This document shows, in pieces, positions 22,656 to 34,485 of a stretch of DNA of 64,000 nt; position 1 is the stretch's first letter; each line of letters starts with the position of its first letter. The notes under the pieces are model-generated. The model had not been told where the DNA came from, made no database searches, and worked only from the letters and a program-made list of their open reading frames with translations. The DNA comes from Prostheceraeus crozeri. Taxonomy: Eukaryota; Platyhelminthes; Polycladida; Euryleptidae. The position numbers and the translations under genes are program-made. Location of the stretch: contig CAJQUW010005335.1 of the NCBI GenBank assembly GCA_907163375.1, forward strand, positions 124,001 through 188,000, given 5' to 3'.

Positions 22656-25600
22656 ATGGTAAGTTAAAGATTTCCTCTCTCATCTCCCTCAAACGTGTGA
22701 CTAATAGCATCTTCCTCAATTTCAGGCATCAACTTCATCACCAACGCCCTCTCTTCTCGAGGAAAGTTTAGAGTTATTGAGTCAAGGTAGGTTGTAACAC
22801 TACACTGAGGCTTGAACAGAGATGATAGAATGATTTCTCTTTCAGGTGATGCGAGTTCCAGCTCAGAACTGTCGCGATATGGTAACGAGTGGGAATGTGC
22901 TGACTGTGGGCACATCTTCACGAGGAAATGGGATCTCACCCGACACATCAAGCGAGGTGTTTGTCGACCTAAGCCGGCATCAATCTCCGAAGGTAGGGAT
23001 GATTCTGTTAACGATGTCTCCTTTTCTTGCGACTTGTGCATTCAGTCTTTCGAGACACGTTTTGAACTATCTTCGCACAGACTTCAACATACACACACGA
23101 ACGATACCTACACCAACGGTACCTCCTCTATCCGACTCACTGAGGTGTCCATAAATAATTTAGTGAGGAACTACCAGATGGACTCCTCAGAAACCATTGC
23201 TAACTTTGAGGAATGGTTTCATCAAAATTCATCATTGATAGAAGCGGTCTTCAACAATTTAGACAATTTTAGGATGAAGGCGCTCATCTATCTTAAAATA
23301 AAATATGTAAAAATCGACCACCATACTGGACAAATAATAGAGAGGTTAGAGTTTCACATACCCTCCTCTCCTGCAACCGAGGTTGTAGACTATGAGTCTT
23401 GGATAAATTTTCACATCCAAGGATTAAAATTAAATATTGATAAATTTAACGAGCGCGATAGCGGTCTCATTTTTGACGGCATTGAGTCCGCCTTATTTAA
23501 AATCAGTCTATTAGGAAATCATAGTGGTCGAGGCTCCTTTAAACTTCCAAAAAATTTAAAAAACAAAACAGCAGTCATCAATGTCGATTGCGAATCGCAA
23601 TGTTTTAAATATGCTGTCCTCTCCATTCTCCACTATAATGACATCAATGCGAATCGAAATCGCACATATAGCTATAGGCAGTGGGAGAATGAATTAAACT
23701 TCGATGACTGTAATAGTGACGATATGAAAATTAAAGATATAGAAAAATTTGAAAAATTGAACAACATTAAAATAGTTCTCCATGTTTGGGAAAAAGGATT
23801 GAAGGGTGTGCGCTACAACTCGCGTTCGAGTTGTTATGAACGTACAGTAAACCTGTTATTAGTAAAACAGGATGATAGTGAGGAATGGCACTACTGCGGT
23901 ATTCCCAAAATCTCTCGCTTATACCACCACTTAGAAAACTCGAGTAGAGAGTTATATTACTGCGACAGATGTATTCGCCACTTTAGGAGGAAAACTAAAT
24001 TTGAAACTCATTATGAGTGGTGTAAGCGAGGTAAACTGCAAATGGAACGCATGCCCAAAGATAAGGAGTTTTCATATAGAGAGAATGGTGATGAACTAAG
24101 TCCTCTTCGTGTCATCTATGCTGACATCGAATGCTATATCGATGATAACATCCATCGACCAGCAGCCATTTCCTGCTATGAAGTATGGCATGATCACTTT
24201 AGGAGTAGGCAAAATAAAATGCGCGTCTGGCAAGGTGAGGATTGTATTTACCAATTCCTACAATTCCTCGAACAGGCTGTAAAATTTCAACAAAAGTATG
24301 ATGGTGAACTCTATCGCAGATCATTGCATATGACAGCAGATGATCAAGCAAAATTTGATAGTTGCAACGTTTGCCCCAAATGTAGGAAAACATTTGACGA
24401 TGATAAGATTAAGAAAGTGCGCGACCATGATCACATCACTGGTAAATTTAGAAACGCACTCTGTTCAAAATGTAATTTTTCGCTGAGGATGAAGCGGCGT
24501 ACATTACCCGTCATTTTCCATAATTTCAAGGGCTACGACAGCCATATGATAATAAAAGGAGGTTTAGGTCAAATGAAAGAGTGGAAGCTTGATGTAATAG
24601 CGCAAACGAGAGAGAAGTTTATGGCCATGACAGCAAAAGTGCCTGTCGATAAAACTAAAGAAAATAAGACGGTCTATTTTGATATAAAATTTTTAGATTC
24701 CTACCAATTTATGACTGCATCACTGGCCTCTCTCGTGCAAAATCTAAAGTCTCTTCCACTAACACAAAATCTTAAGAAACAATATCCAAATCTAACCGAT
24801 GAAGTCATCACACGGAAAGGAGTCTTTCCATATGCATATTTTGATGCAATTAGTAAACTCGGCGAGACTTCTCTTCCGCCCATAGATAAATTTAAAAATG
24901 ATTTGACCGGTGCAGAATGTAAGACCGAAGATTATGATCATGCACAAGATGCATGGATAAAATTTGACTGCCATACATTTGGTGAATATATGATTGCCTA
25001 CCTTAAGTTAGATGTATTTTTGCTGGCTGATGTATTTCAGGAGTTTCGACGAGTGGCATTAGAAGAAGATAAGTTAGATCCCGTCCACTTTGTCAGTCTG
25101 CCAGCCATGTCATTTAAGTCTGCTTTTAAAATGACTGGTGAGACCATTCATCTCTTACAAGATCCAGAGATGTATAATTTATTTGAGCGAGGAATTCGCG
25201 GTGGTCTCACATTTGTAAATAAACATAGGTTAAAATCAAAAATAGTAGGCAATGACCAGACTCATCTGAAGTATTATGACCAAAATAATTTGTATGGTAG
25301 TTCATTATCCAAACCGCTACCTCACTCTGAGTTTAGCTGGTTAGATGATAGTGAAATTCAACATTTCTCCAACCCTTCCAACATACTAGCAATTCCAGAT
25401 GAAGGTGATTGGGGATATTATTTTGAGATAGATCTAATCTATCCAAATAATATTAAACATAAAACCGTGGATTTTCCACTCGCACCCGAATCAGGTGAAG
25501 TGACCAAAGATATGTTTTCCGACTTTATGAAACAATTTCATAAAGATTTAGAATCATGCGGTCAACCCGACTATAAGCCTTGCCGCAAACTTTTACTCAC

Positions 25601-26627
25601 CCAGTATGATAAAGAAAACTATCTAGTCCACTTTAGCATCTTAAAATTTTATTTAGAAATGGGTATGATTTTAAAAAGAGTTCACCGCATTATTAAATTT
25701 AGACAGAAAGCCTTCCTCAAACCATATATTGATAGCAACAGCCAGAAACGTGCACTAGCCCAAAATAATTTTGAAAAAGATTTTTATAAATATAAGAACA
25801 ACAGTCTATTTGGTAAGACGATGGAGGATGTTAGAAAGCGCGTAAACTACAAACTAGTTAATGATGATCAAAAGTATCACAAATTGGTCTCATCACCTAT
25901 ATTCATCGATAGAGACATTATCGATGAGGACCTTATAGGTGTTAAAATGATAAAATCTGAAGTTGAGTTGTGCAAACCCATCTATATTGGTCAAGCTGTA
26001 CTAGATTACTCTAAGCTTGAAATGTACCAACTCTTTTATAAAATACTAAAACCATGTCCTCTCGTAAAAGAGGTTCGTTTGTTGGGTGGTGATACAGATA
26101 GTTTCTTCTTAGGTATTACCACTCAAAAAGATTTAAATTTCAATGAAGTAGGAAAATCTTTAGAAAGATATTTTGATACATCAAATTATCCTGCTGATCA
26201 TCCACTCTACTCCATCAAAAATAAGGCAAAACTTGGCTGCTTTAAGGATGAGACAGCAGGGAAGGAGATAGCTGAAATGATTCTCCTCCGTCCAAAAATG
26301 TACAGTATGAAATTAAAGGATAGCGACGATAGCATTAAGCGCGCTAAAGGCATATCAAAATCCATTGTGCAAAATATGAAACATAAGAATTTCAGGAAAG
26401 CCTATAGAAATAAAAATATAACGTTTGTCAATATGACAATCTTAAAATCTAAGTCGCATGAGATCAAAACTCATACTTTTAGGAAACGGGCGCTTTCAGC
26501 ATGGGAGGATAAAAGGTGCTGGCTAGAACACAACATATCTCTTCCACATGGACATCCTGACACAAACATACCACCACCCAAAAGAATTAAACTCACACTA
26601 CCACATTCAGGAGACGTCTTAGCATAA
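22656..26627 (+). CDS. Protein-primed family B DNA polymerase fusion, left copy (three exons, ~1281 aa)
   Basis: Exon 1 is just an ATG (22656-22658) followed by GTAAGT; exon 2 is 22726-22786; exon 3 is 22846-26627. Introns are 67 and 59 bp with TTTCAG/TTTCAG acceptors. The ATG at 22812 in the long open frame lies inside intron 2. Domains (spliced numbering): Cys/His finger about 39-61, C2H2 finger about 83-103, papain/OTU-like segment with C274 and H370 (CFKYAV...WHYCGI), third finger about 394-415, exonuclease I DIE at 448-450, HNH/endonuclease VII-like zinc segment about 531-565 (CPKC, DHDHITGKFR), Exo II HNFKGYD (D586), Exo III YLKLD (D744), polymerase A YDQNNLYG (D833), B NNSLFGK (about 1007), C GDTDS (D1104, D1106), KMY about 1172. 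All catalytic positions are kept. The family copies linear DNA from a terminal protein; which protein serves as primer here is not visible. It is convergent with the next gene. The right twin is 29686-33657. Confidence 0.9.
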
Positions 26628-26932
26628 TCATCCTTAACTTAGTATTTTGATGTTGATTTCTGTAGATAAACATTGTTGTTTTATGTATCGCATGAGATTG
26701 TTTTTTCCTTGTGAATATGTGTCCACATCTGTACATTCCCCATGTGATGACTTTTCCACTGAAAGACATTTTTCCTATCCCTGTATATTTCCACCCTTCA
26801 CGAAGTAAAAAGACTTTTTGTATATAACAATGTTTATTGAAGTGCGCTCATGTATATATTTTCAGTGGATGTTGTATAAAGTCTATTGCTTCACATTCAT
26901 GTACATATTTCAATAAATGTTGTATAAAGACT
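26628..26932. terminator. Convergent 3' ends with interleaved polyadenylation signals (left)
   Basis: AATAAA on the plus strand at 26912-26917 suits the polymerase transcript, and AATAAA on the minus strand at 26838-26833 suits the module-protein transcript, so the two mRNAs would overlap by roughly 75 nt. A GTTGTATAAAG phrase occurs twice (near 26873 and 26919). The mirror region is 29381-29685. Confidence 0.5.
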
Positions 26933-28222
26933 TCACTTTGTTTTCCGAAACACTAACGTTATGAGGGATTTAGTATCTTTCACATGGATGCACTCTTGTA
27001 AACCATTGGTAATTTTGATAGCAATAGAGGGTATAGTTTGTTTGACGACGGGATGATAGAAAATAGATTCAAACATCTTCTCGACTATTCCATATGAAGC
27101 GTCTTTATCATGAATGAAATCACGTAAAATGTATTCTTTTTTCTCACCAACAGAAATAGGTAGAATCAAATCACTTTGAATGTAAAGGTGCTGTTCATGT
27201 TTATCAAGTGTCATTGGTGTTTCTATACCAATCGTATGCGCAGCAGCAAACACAGTTTGTAGCATTGAAAAACCAAAGAGTTTTTTCAAATTTTTACTCA
27301 ATTGACATTGAATGTCATCACCCAGTTTCAGAACAACGCGTTGATTTTCAATTGAAAACGAAATGTGGTGTGTCTTTGCATCATATTTACTTTTCATCAC
27401 ATGCTTCAACTTCTGTTGTATATAAGGATTTACTACATGAATGAAGCTTTCAACTGTATGATATAGACGCGGCATTATATTGATAGCAACTTTAGATTCT
27501 TCATAAGACTGGTAAATTTTCTTGATGCGATCGCCATAGATGTCCACCCACCATTCATCATTAACTGAATCAGCTTTAGTGTGATATTCATGAGAACCAT
27601 ACACCACACCGCTTCCAATAATAGGCGTATAATGTCTTACAAAATGACGCAAGGTTGGAGAGAAATAAACTGTAAGTTTGTCATTATATTTCTGAATAAC
27701 CAACTTATTTTTGTCCGCCATAATTTTCTCTCCATACTTCTTACCCACAGTCTCATTCCATCGTTTTACTAACTCAATAAGTGATAAAGGTTGAACACCG
27801 CGCTTTTTCAAAATGATGCGTTCTTCGCATTCTACAACATCTTCATCAAATATTTTAAATCTATAATGAAATTTGTTGATTCGAGTTGAATAAACTTTTT
27901 TAACATTTGCAGTAGCAATTGACGTTAGATGTAGTCCATGACCAAAACCAAGATGTGGATAGAATTCACTATCCAACCTCAGCGTAAGACCTTTAGTAAA
28001 AGAATGAAAGCGGAGGAACTGTCTCCCACTCCAATGATAGATAGTAAACTCATAAGCTTTCTGATTTTTATTCTTCATGATGGAAGTATTACCACTGTTG
28101 AATGCCTTAATAATTTTCTCATTCCCAAATGGCTCATAAGAATCTGATTTTATCTGAATCCATTCATAGTTCCACTTTCCATCTGATGTTAAATTGTATG
28201 GGAACTGAAATGCATTATTCAT
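26933..28222 (-). CDS. Three-module protein, left copy (429 aa, N-terminus in the spacer)
   Basis: I chose the ATG at 28222 because the frame upstream of it runs into the inverted copy of the other arm and so cannot be native. The first 48 residues lie in the single-copy spacer. The rest shows three divergent modules, each ending in a similar short strand: LDSEFYPHLGF, FSPTLRHFVRH and LSKNLKKLFGF. Before the last two are similar I/L-V-x2-(W/V)N segments and beta-rich stretches. From memory, similar '...LS..L..LLGF' proteins accompany PolB elements in invertebrate genomes, but I cannot name the family; a virion or fibre-like role is a guess. It lacks its own promoter because the palindrome junction is 5-6 bp upstream of the ATG. 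It differs from the right copy by an Asp/Asn change. It may itself be N-terminally truncated. Confidence 0.7.
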   Translation of the reverse strand: MNNAFQFPYNLTSDGKWNYEWIQIKSDSYEPFGNEKIIKAFNSGNTSIMKNKNQKAYEFTIYHWSGRQFLRFHSFTKGLTLRLDSEFYPHLGFGHGLHLTSIATANVKKVYSTRINKFHYRFKIFDEDVVECEERIILKKRGVQPLSLIELVKRWNETVGKKYGEKIMADKNKLVIQKYNDKLTVYFSPTLRHFVRHYTPIIGSGVVYGSHEYHTKADSVNDEWWVDIYGDRIKKIYQSYEESKVAINIMPRLYHTVESFIHVVNPYIQQKLKHVMKSKYDAKTHHISFSIENQRVVLKLGDDIQCQLSKNLKKLFGFSMLQTVFAAAHTIGIETPMTLDKHEQHLYIQSDLILPISVGEKKEYILRDFIHDKDASYGIVEKMFESIFYHPVVKQTIPSIAIKITNGLQECIHVKDTKSLITLVFRKTK

Positions 28223-28227
28223 CGTTA
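28086..28227. other. Single-copy spacer at the palindrome axis
   Basis: Arm identity stops after ATGATGGAA on both sides (left to about 28085, right from about 28228). The ~142 bp between are not palindromic. They read in frame with the left (minus) copy of the module protein and not with the right copy, where an in-frame TAA lies near 28190. The spacer therefore belongs to the original gene and marks where the arm was turned back. Confidence 0.85.
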
Positions 28228-28234
28228 TTCCATC

Positions 28235-29380
28235 ATGAAGAATAAAAATCAGAAAGCTTATGAGTTTACTATCTATCATTGGAGTGGGAGACAGTTCCTC
28301 CGCTTTCATTCTTTTACTAAAGGTCTTACGCTGAGGTTGGATAGTGAATTCTATCCACATCTTGGTTTTGGTCATGGACTACATCTAACGTCAATTGCTA
28401 CTGCAAATGTTAAAAAAGTTTATTCAACTCGAATCAACAAATTTCATTATAGATTTAAAATATTTGATGAAGATGTTGTAGAATGCGAAGAACGCATCAT
28501 TTTGAAAAAGCGCGGTGTTCAACCTTTATCACTTATTGAGTTAGTAAAACGATGGAATGAGACTGTGGGTAAGAAGTATGGAGAGAAAATTATGGCGGAC
28601 AAAAATAAGTTGGTTATTCAGAAATATAATGACAAACTTACAGTTTATTTCTCTCCAACCTTGCGTCATTTTGTAAGACATTATACGCCTATTATTGGAA
28701 GCGGTGTGGTGTATGGTTCTCATGAATATCACACTAAAGCTGATTCAGTTAATGATGAATGGTGGGTGGACATCTATGGCGATCGCATCAAGAAAATTTA
28801 CCAGTCTTATGAAGAATCTAAAGTTGCTATCAATATAATGCCGCGTCTATATCATACAGTTGAAAGCTTCATTCATGTAGTAAATCCTTATATACAACAG
28901 AAGTTGAAGCATGTGATGAAAAGTAAATATAATGCAAAGACACACCACATTTCGTTTTCAATTGAAAATCAACGCGTTGTTCTGAAACTGGGTGATGACA
29001 TTCAATGTCAATTGAGTAAAAATTTGAAAAAACTCTTTGGTTTTTCAATGCTACAAACTGTGTTTGCTGCTGCGCATACGATTGGTATAGAAACACCAAT
29101 GACACTTGATAAACATGAACAGCACCTTTACATTCAAAGTGATTTGATTCTACCTATTTCTGTTGGTGAGAAAAAAGAATACATTTTACGTGATTTCATT
29201 CATGATAAAGACGCTTCATATGGAATAGTCGAGAAGATGTTTGAATCTATTTTCTATCATCCCGTCGTCAAACAAACTATACCCTCTATTGCTATCAAAA
29301 TTACCAATGGTTTACAAGAGTGCATCCATGTGAAAGATACTAAATCCCTCATAACGTTAGTGTTTCGGAAAACAAAGTGA
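28235..29380 (+). pseudogene. Three-module protein, right copy (5'-truncated, 381 codons)
   Basis: Identical to the left copy at 26933-28078 apart from at least one Asn/Asp change, but the 48 N-terminal residues are missing, since they exist only in the spacer in the other orientation. The frame can begin at an internal Met at 28235; upstream it is open for a short way and then meets a TAA near 28190. It retains all three modules. No promoter can be assigned. Either a shortened protein or a dead copy; I favour the latter. Confidence 0.65.
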
Positions 29381-29685
29381 AGTCTTTATACAACATTTAT
29401 TGAAATATGTACATGAATGTGAAGCAATAGACTTTATACAACATCCACTGAAAATATATACATGAGCGCACTTCAATAAACATTGTTATATACAAAAAGT
29501 CTTTTTACTTCGTGAAGGGTGGAAATATACAGGGATAGGAAAAATGTCTTTCAGTGGAAAAGTCATCACATGGGGAATGTACAGATGTGGACACATATTC
29601 ACAAGGAAAAAACAATCTCATGCGATACATAAAACAACAATGTTTATCTACAGAAATCAACATCAAAATACTAAGTTAAGGATGA
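29381..29685. terminator. Convergent 3' ends with interleaved polyadenylation signals (right)
   Basis: Mirror of 26628-26932: AATAAA on the plus strand at 29475-29480 for the module gene and on the minus strand at 29401-29396 for the polymerase gene. Confidence 0.5.
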
Positions 29686-32600
29686 TTATGCTAAGACGTC
29701 TCCTGAATGTGGTAGTGTGAGTTTAATTCTTTTGGGTGGTGGTATGTTTGTGTCAGGATGTCCATGTGGAAGAGATATGTTGTGTTCTAGCCAGCACCTT
29801 TTATCCTCCCATGCTGAAAGCGCCCGTTTCCTAAAAGTATGAGTTTTGATCTCATGCGACTTAGATTTTAAGATTGTCATATTGACAAACGTTATATTTT
29901 TATTTCTATAGGCTTTCCTGAAATTCTTATGTTTCATATTTTGCACAATGGATTTTGATATGCCTTTAGCGCGCTTAATGCTATCGTCGCTATCCTTTAA
30001 TTTCATACTGTACATTTTTGGACGGAGGAGAATCATTTCAGCTATCTCCTTCCCTGCTGTCTCATCCTTAAAGCAGCCAAGTTTTGCCTTATTTTTGATG
30101 GAGTAGAGTGGATGATCAGCAGGATAATTTGATGTATCAAAATATCTTTCTAAAGATTTTCCTACTTCATTGAAATTTAAATCTTTTTGAGTGGTAATAC
30201 CTAAGAAGAAACTATCTGTATCACCACCCAACAAACGAACCTCTTTTACGAGAGGACATGGTTTTAGTATTTTATAAAAGAGTTGGTACATTTCAAGCTT
30301 AGAGTAATCTAGTACAGCTTGACCAATATAGATGGGTTTGCACAACTCAACTTCAGATTTTATCATTTTAACACCTATAAGGTCCTCATCGATAATGTCT
30401 CTATCGATGAATAGAGGTGATGAGACCAATTTGTGATACTTTTGATCATCATTAACTAGTTTGTAGTTTACGCGCTTTCTAACATCCTCCATCGTCTTAC
30501 CAAATAGACTGTTGTTCTTATATTTATAAAAATCTTTTTCAAAATTATTTTGGGCTAGTGCACGTTTCTGGCTGTTGCTATCAATATATGGTTTGAGGAA
30601 GGCTTTCTGTCTAAATTTAATAATGCGGTGAACTCTTTTTAAAATCATACCCATTTCTAAATAAAATTTTAAGATGCTAAAGTGGACTAGATAGTTTTCT
30701 TTATCATACTGGGTGAGTAAAAGTTTGCGGCAAGGCTTATAGTCGGGTTGACCGCATGATTCTAAATCTTTATGAAATTGTTTCATAAAGTCGGAAAACA
30801 TATCTTTGGTCACTTCACCTGATTCGGGTGCGAGTGGAAAATCCACGGTTTTATGTTTAATATTATTTGGATAGATTAGATCTATCTCAAAATAATATCC
30901 CCAATCACCTTCATCTGGAATTGCTAGTATGTTGGAAGGGTTGGAGAAATGTTGAATTTCACTATCATCTAACCAGCTAAACTCAGAGTGAGGTAGCGGT
31001 TTGGATAATGAACTACCATACAAATTATTTTGGTCATAATACTTCAGATGAGTCTGGTCATTGCCTACTATTTTTGATTTTAACCTATGTTTATTTACAA
31101 ATGTGAGACCACCGCGAATTCCTCGCTCAAATAAATTATACATCTCTGGATCTTGTAAGAGATGAATGGTCTCACCAGTCATTTTAAAAGCAGACTTAAA
31201 TGACATGGCTGGCAGACTGACAAAGTGGACGGGATCTAACTTATCTTCTTCTAATGCCACTCGTCGAAACTCCTGAAATACATCAGCCAGCAAAAATACA
31301 TCTAACTTAAGGTAGGCAATCATATATTCACCAAATGTATGGCAGTCAAATTTTATCCATGCATCTTGTGCATGATCATAATCTTCGGTCTTACATTCTG
31401 CACCGGTCAAATCATTTTTAAATTTATCTATGGGCGGAAGAGAAGTCTCGCCGAGTTTACTAATTGCATCAAAATATGCATATGGAAAGACTCCTTTCCG
31501 TGTGATGACTTCATCGGTTAGATTTGGATATTGTTTCTTAAGATTTTGTGTTAGTGGAAGAGACTTTAGATTTTGCACGAGAGAGGCCAGTGATGCAGTC
31601 ATAAATTGGTAGGAATCTAAAAATTTTATATCAAAATAGACCGTCTTATTTTCTTTAGTTTTATCGACAGGCACTTTTGCTGTCATGGCCATAAACTTCT
31701 CTCTCGTTTGCGCTATTACATCAAGCTTCCACTCTTTCATTTGACCTAAACCTCCTTTTATTATCATATGGCTGTCGTAGCCCTTGAAATTATGGAAAAT
31801 GACGGGTAATGTACGCCGCTTCATCCTCAGCGAAAAATTACATTTTGAACAGAGTGCGTTTCTAAATTTACCAGTGATGTGATCATGGTCGCGCACTTTC
31901 TTAATCTTATCATCGTCAAATGTTTTCCTACATTTGGGGCAAACGTTGCAACTATCAAATTTTGCTTGATCATCTGCTGTCATATGCAATGATCTGCGAT
32001 AGAGTTCACCATCATACTTTTGTTGAAATTTTACAGCCTGTTCGAGGAATTGTAGGAATTGGTAAATACAATCCTCACCTTGCCAGACGCGCATTTTATT
32101 TTGCCTACTCCTAAAGTGATCATGCCATACTTCATAGCAGGAAATGGCTGCTGGTCGATGGATGTTATCATCGATATAGCATTCGATGTCAGCATAGATG
32201 ACACGAAGAGGACTTAGTTCATCACCATTCTCTCTATATGAAAACTCCTTATCTTTGGGCATGCGTTCCATTTGCAGTTTACCTCGCTTACACCACTCAT
32301 AATGAGTTTCAAATTTAGTTTTCCTCCTAAAGTGGCGAATACATCTGTCGCAGTAATATAACTCTCTACTCGAGTTTTCTAAGTGGTGGTATAAGCGAGA
32401 GATTTTGGGAATACCGCAGTAGTGCCATTCCTCACTATCATCCTGTTTTACTAATAACAGGTTTACTGTACGTTCATAACAACTCGAACGCGAGTTGTAG
32501 CGCACACCCTTCAATCCTTTTTCCCAAACATGGAGAACTATTTTAATGTTGTTCAATTTTTCAAATTTTTCTATATCTTTAATTTTCATATCGTCACTAT

Positions 32601-33657
32601 TACAGTCATCGAAGTTTAATTCATTCTCCCACTGCCTATAGCTATATGTGCGATTTCGATTCGCATTGATGTCATTATAGTGGAGAATGGAGAGGACAGC
32701 ATATTTAAAACATTGCGATTCGCAATCGACATTGATGACTGCTGTTTTGTTTTTTAAATTTTTTGGAAGTTTAAAGGAGCCTCGACCACTATGATTTCCT
32801 AATAGACTGATTTTAAATAAGGCGGACTCAATGCCGTCAAAAATGAGACCGCTATCGCGCTCGTTAAATTTATCAATATTTAATTTTAATCCTTGGATGT
32901 GAAAATTTATCCAAGACTCATAGTCTACAACCTCGGTTGCAGGAGAGGAGGGTATGTGAAACTCTAACCTCTCTATTATTTGTCCAGTATGGTGGTCGAT
33001 TTTTACATATTTTATTTTAAGATAGATGAGCGCCTTCATCCTAAAATTGTCTAAATTGTTGAAGAGCGCTTCTATCAATGATGAATTTTGATGAAACCAT
33101 TCCTCAAAGTTAGCAATGGTTTCTGAGGAGTCCATCTGGTAGTTCCTCACTAAATTATTTATGGACACCTCAGTGAGTCGGATAGAGGAGGTACCGTTGG
33201 TGTAGGTATCGTTCGTGTGTGTATGTTGAAGTCTGTGCGAAGATAGTTCAAAACGTGTCTCGAAAGACTGAATGCACAAGTCGCAAGAAAAGGAGACATC
33301 GTTAACAGAATCATCCCTACCTTCGGAGATTGATGCCGGCTTAGGTCGACAAACACCTCGCTTGATGTGTCGGGTGAGATCCCATTTCCTCGTGAAGATG
33401 TGCCCACAGTCAGCACATTCCCACTCGTTGCCATATCGCGACAGTTCTGAGCTGGAACTCGCATCACCTGAAAGAGAAATCATTCTATCATCTCTGTTCA
33501 AGCCTCAGTGTAGTGTTACAACCTACCTTGACTCAATAACTCTAAACTTTCCTCGAGAAGAGAGGGCGTTGGTGATGAAGTTGATGCCTGAAATTGAGGA
33601 AGATGCTATTAGTCACACGTTTGAGGGAGATGAGAGAGGAAATCTTTAACTTACCAT
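29686..33657 (-). CDS. Protein-primed family B DNA polymerase fusion, right copy
   Basis: Mirror of the left copy. Exon 1 (ATG) 33657-33655, exon 2 33587-33527, exon 3 33467-29686, with the same GTAAGT/GTAGGT donors and TTTCAG acceptors. All exonuclease (DIE, HNFKGYD, YLKLD) and polymerase (NNLYG, NNSLFGK, GDTDS) motifs are intact. Differences from the left copy that I noticed: Leu for Val in the EA(V/L)FNN segment, Leu for Ile in the SSP(I/L)FID segment, and one silent GGC/GGT change near the N-terminus. Both copies look functional, so neither arm is obviously a decaying duplicate. Confidence 0.9.
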
Positions 33658-33826
33658 TTTAATGAAATATGATCAGACAGAATAATAGTCAAAGAGAGAG
33701 ATCGTGCGTTCGTCACTTGTATGATTCACAGATTAAATGAAATGATATGAATGTCACTTTGCTTATATACTTTCATTCTCTTCATTCATTGGATGTTCAT
33801 TCTGATTGGCTGCTTGTGTATACTTT
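33658..33826 (-). promoter_or_regulatory. Divergent promoter of the polymerase gene (right)
   Basis: Mirror of 22487-22655: TATA at 33769-33763, initiator A at 33738, CCAAT box at 33811-33802. TATACTTT at 33819-33826 (+) serves the 151-aa gene. Confidence 0.65.
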
Positions 33827-33882
33827 AGAATTAGAAAAATGTTAAAGTTATCATTATTCAAAGTCAGCATTTCAAAGACAAC

Positions 33883-34338
33883 ATGACAAGTCCTCCAACA
33901 ACACCAAATACCGCATTGGAGTTCTCCTCTCCATGCACATCAGCAAAGGTGCTCGTTACACCAAATGCACCAAGAAAGGCGAAGGTGGAGAAGGTGTACC
34001 GACTGGACAATATACGAAAGTTATCATTACCAGCGGACGAGGAAGAGGAGAGTGTATGTGAGAAGGAGTGTCCCGACTTAACAGGCGTGAGGTGGAAGTA
34101 TCTCCAGTACGATACTGACGATGTGATGGAGATCACCAGCACGAAATTCCTCCACCAATTATGGGAGTGGTACACCCCTAACTCCCAGCCACGAACTATG
34201 GCAGAGTGGGAGTATATTGATAAAGTGAGGCTTGCAGTGGAAGAACGATTAAAGCAACTGAACTGTTTTTGTTATCTATGTGAAGCCAGACTCTGGGACG
34301 ATATTGACGATGAAGACCTTTTGAAATACATGCCATAA
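33883..34338 (+). CDS. Unknown 151-aa acidic protein, right copy
   Basis: Mirror of 21975-22430. Same Ser/Thr/Pro-rich N-terminus, EEEE patch, Trp-rich C-terminal half and CFCYLC cluster; Ala replaces Val in the APRK(V/A)KVEK segment. AATAAA at 34337-34342 overlaps the stop codon. Upstream, TATACTTT (33819) and TCATTA (33851) form a plausible core promoter. Confidence 0.75.
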   Translation: MTSPPTTPNTALEFSSPCTSAKVLVTPNAPRKAKVEKVYRLDNIRKLSLPADEEEESVCEKECPDLTGVRWKYLQYDTDDVMEITSTKFLHQLWEWYTPNSQPRTMAEWEYIDKVRLAVEERLKQLNCFCYLCEARLWDDIDDEDLLKYMP

Positions 34339-34485
34339 TAAATGTTTATTTCGTATTATCTTTGCTTTCATACTGACTTACTTGAATGGGGCTTCAGTGG
34401 ATGATTTAACCATGTATACTTTTTCATTTGGAAATAGTAGCACGCTTAGTCTAACTTGTAAATCTTATAACATTTCATATGGGCG

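Noticed and set aside
26933..28375. Full 480-codon reading of the left module gene from 28375
   Set aside because: The first ~50 codons are the antisense of the right-arm copy across the palindrome axis. The native part begins in the spacer, so I start at 28222.
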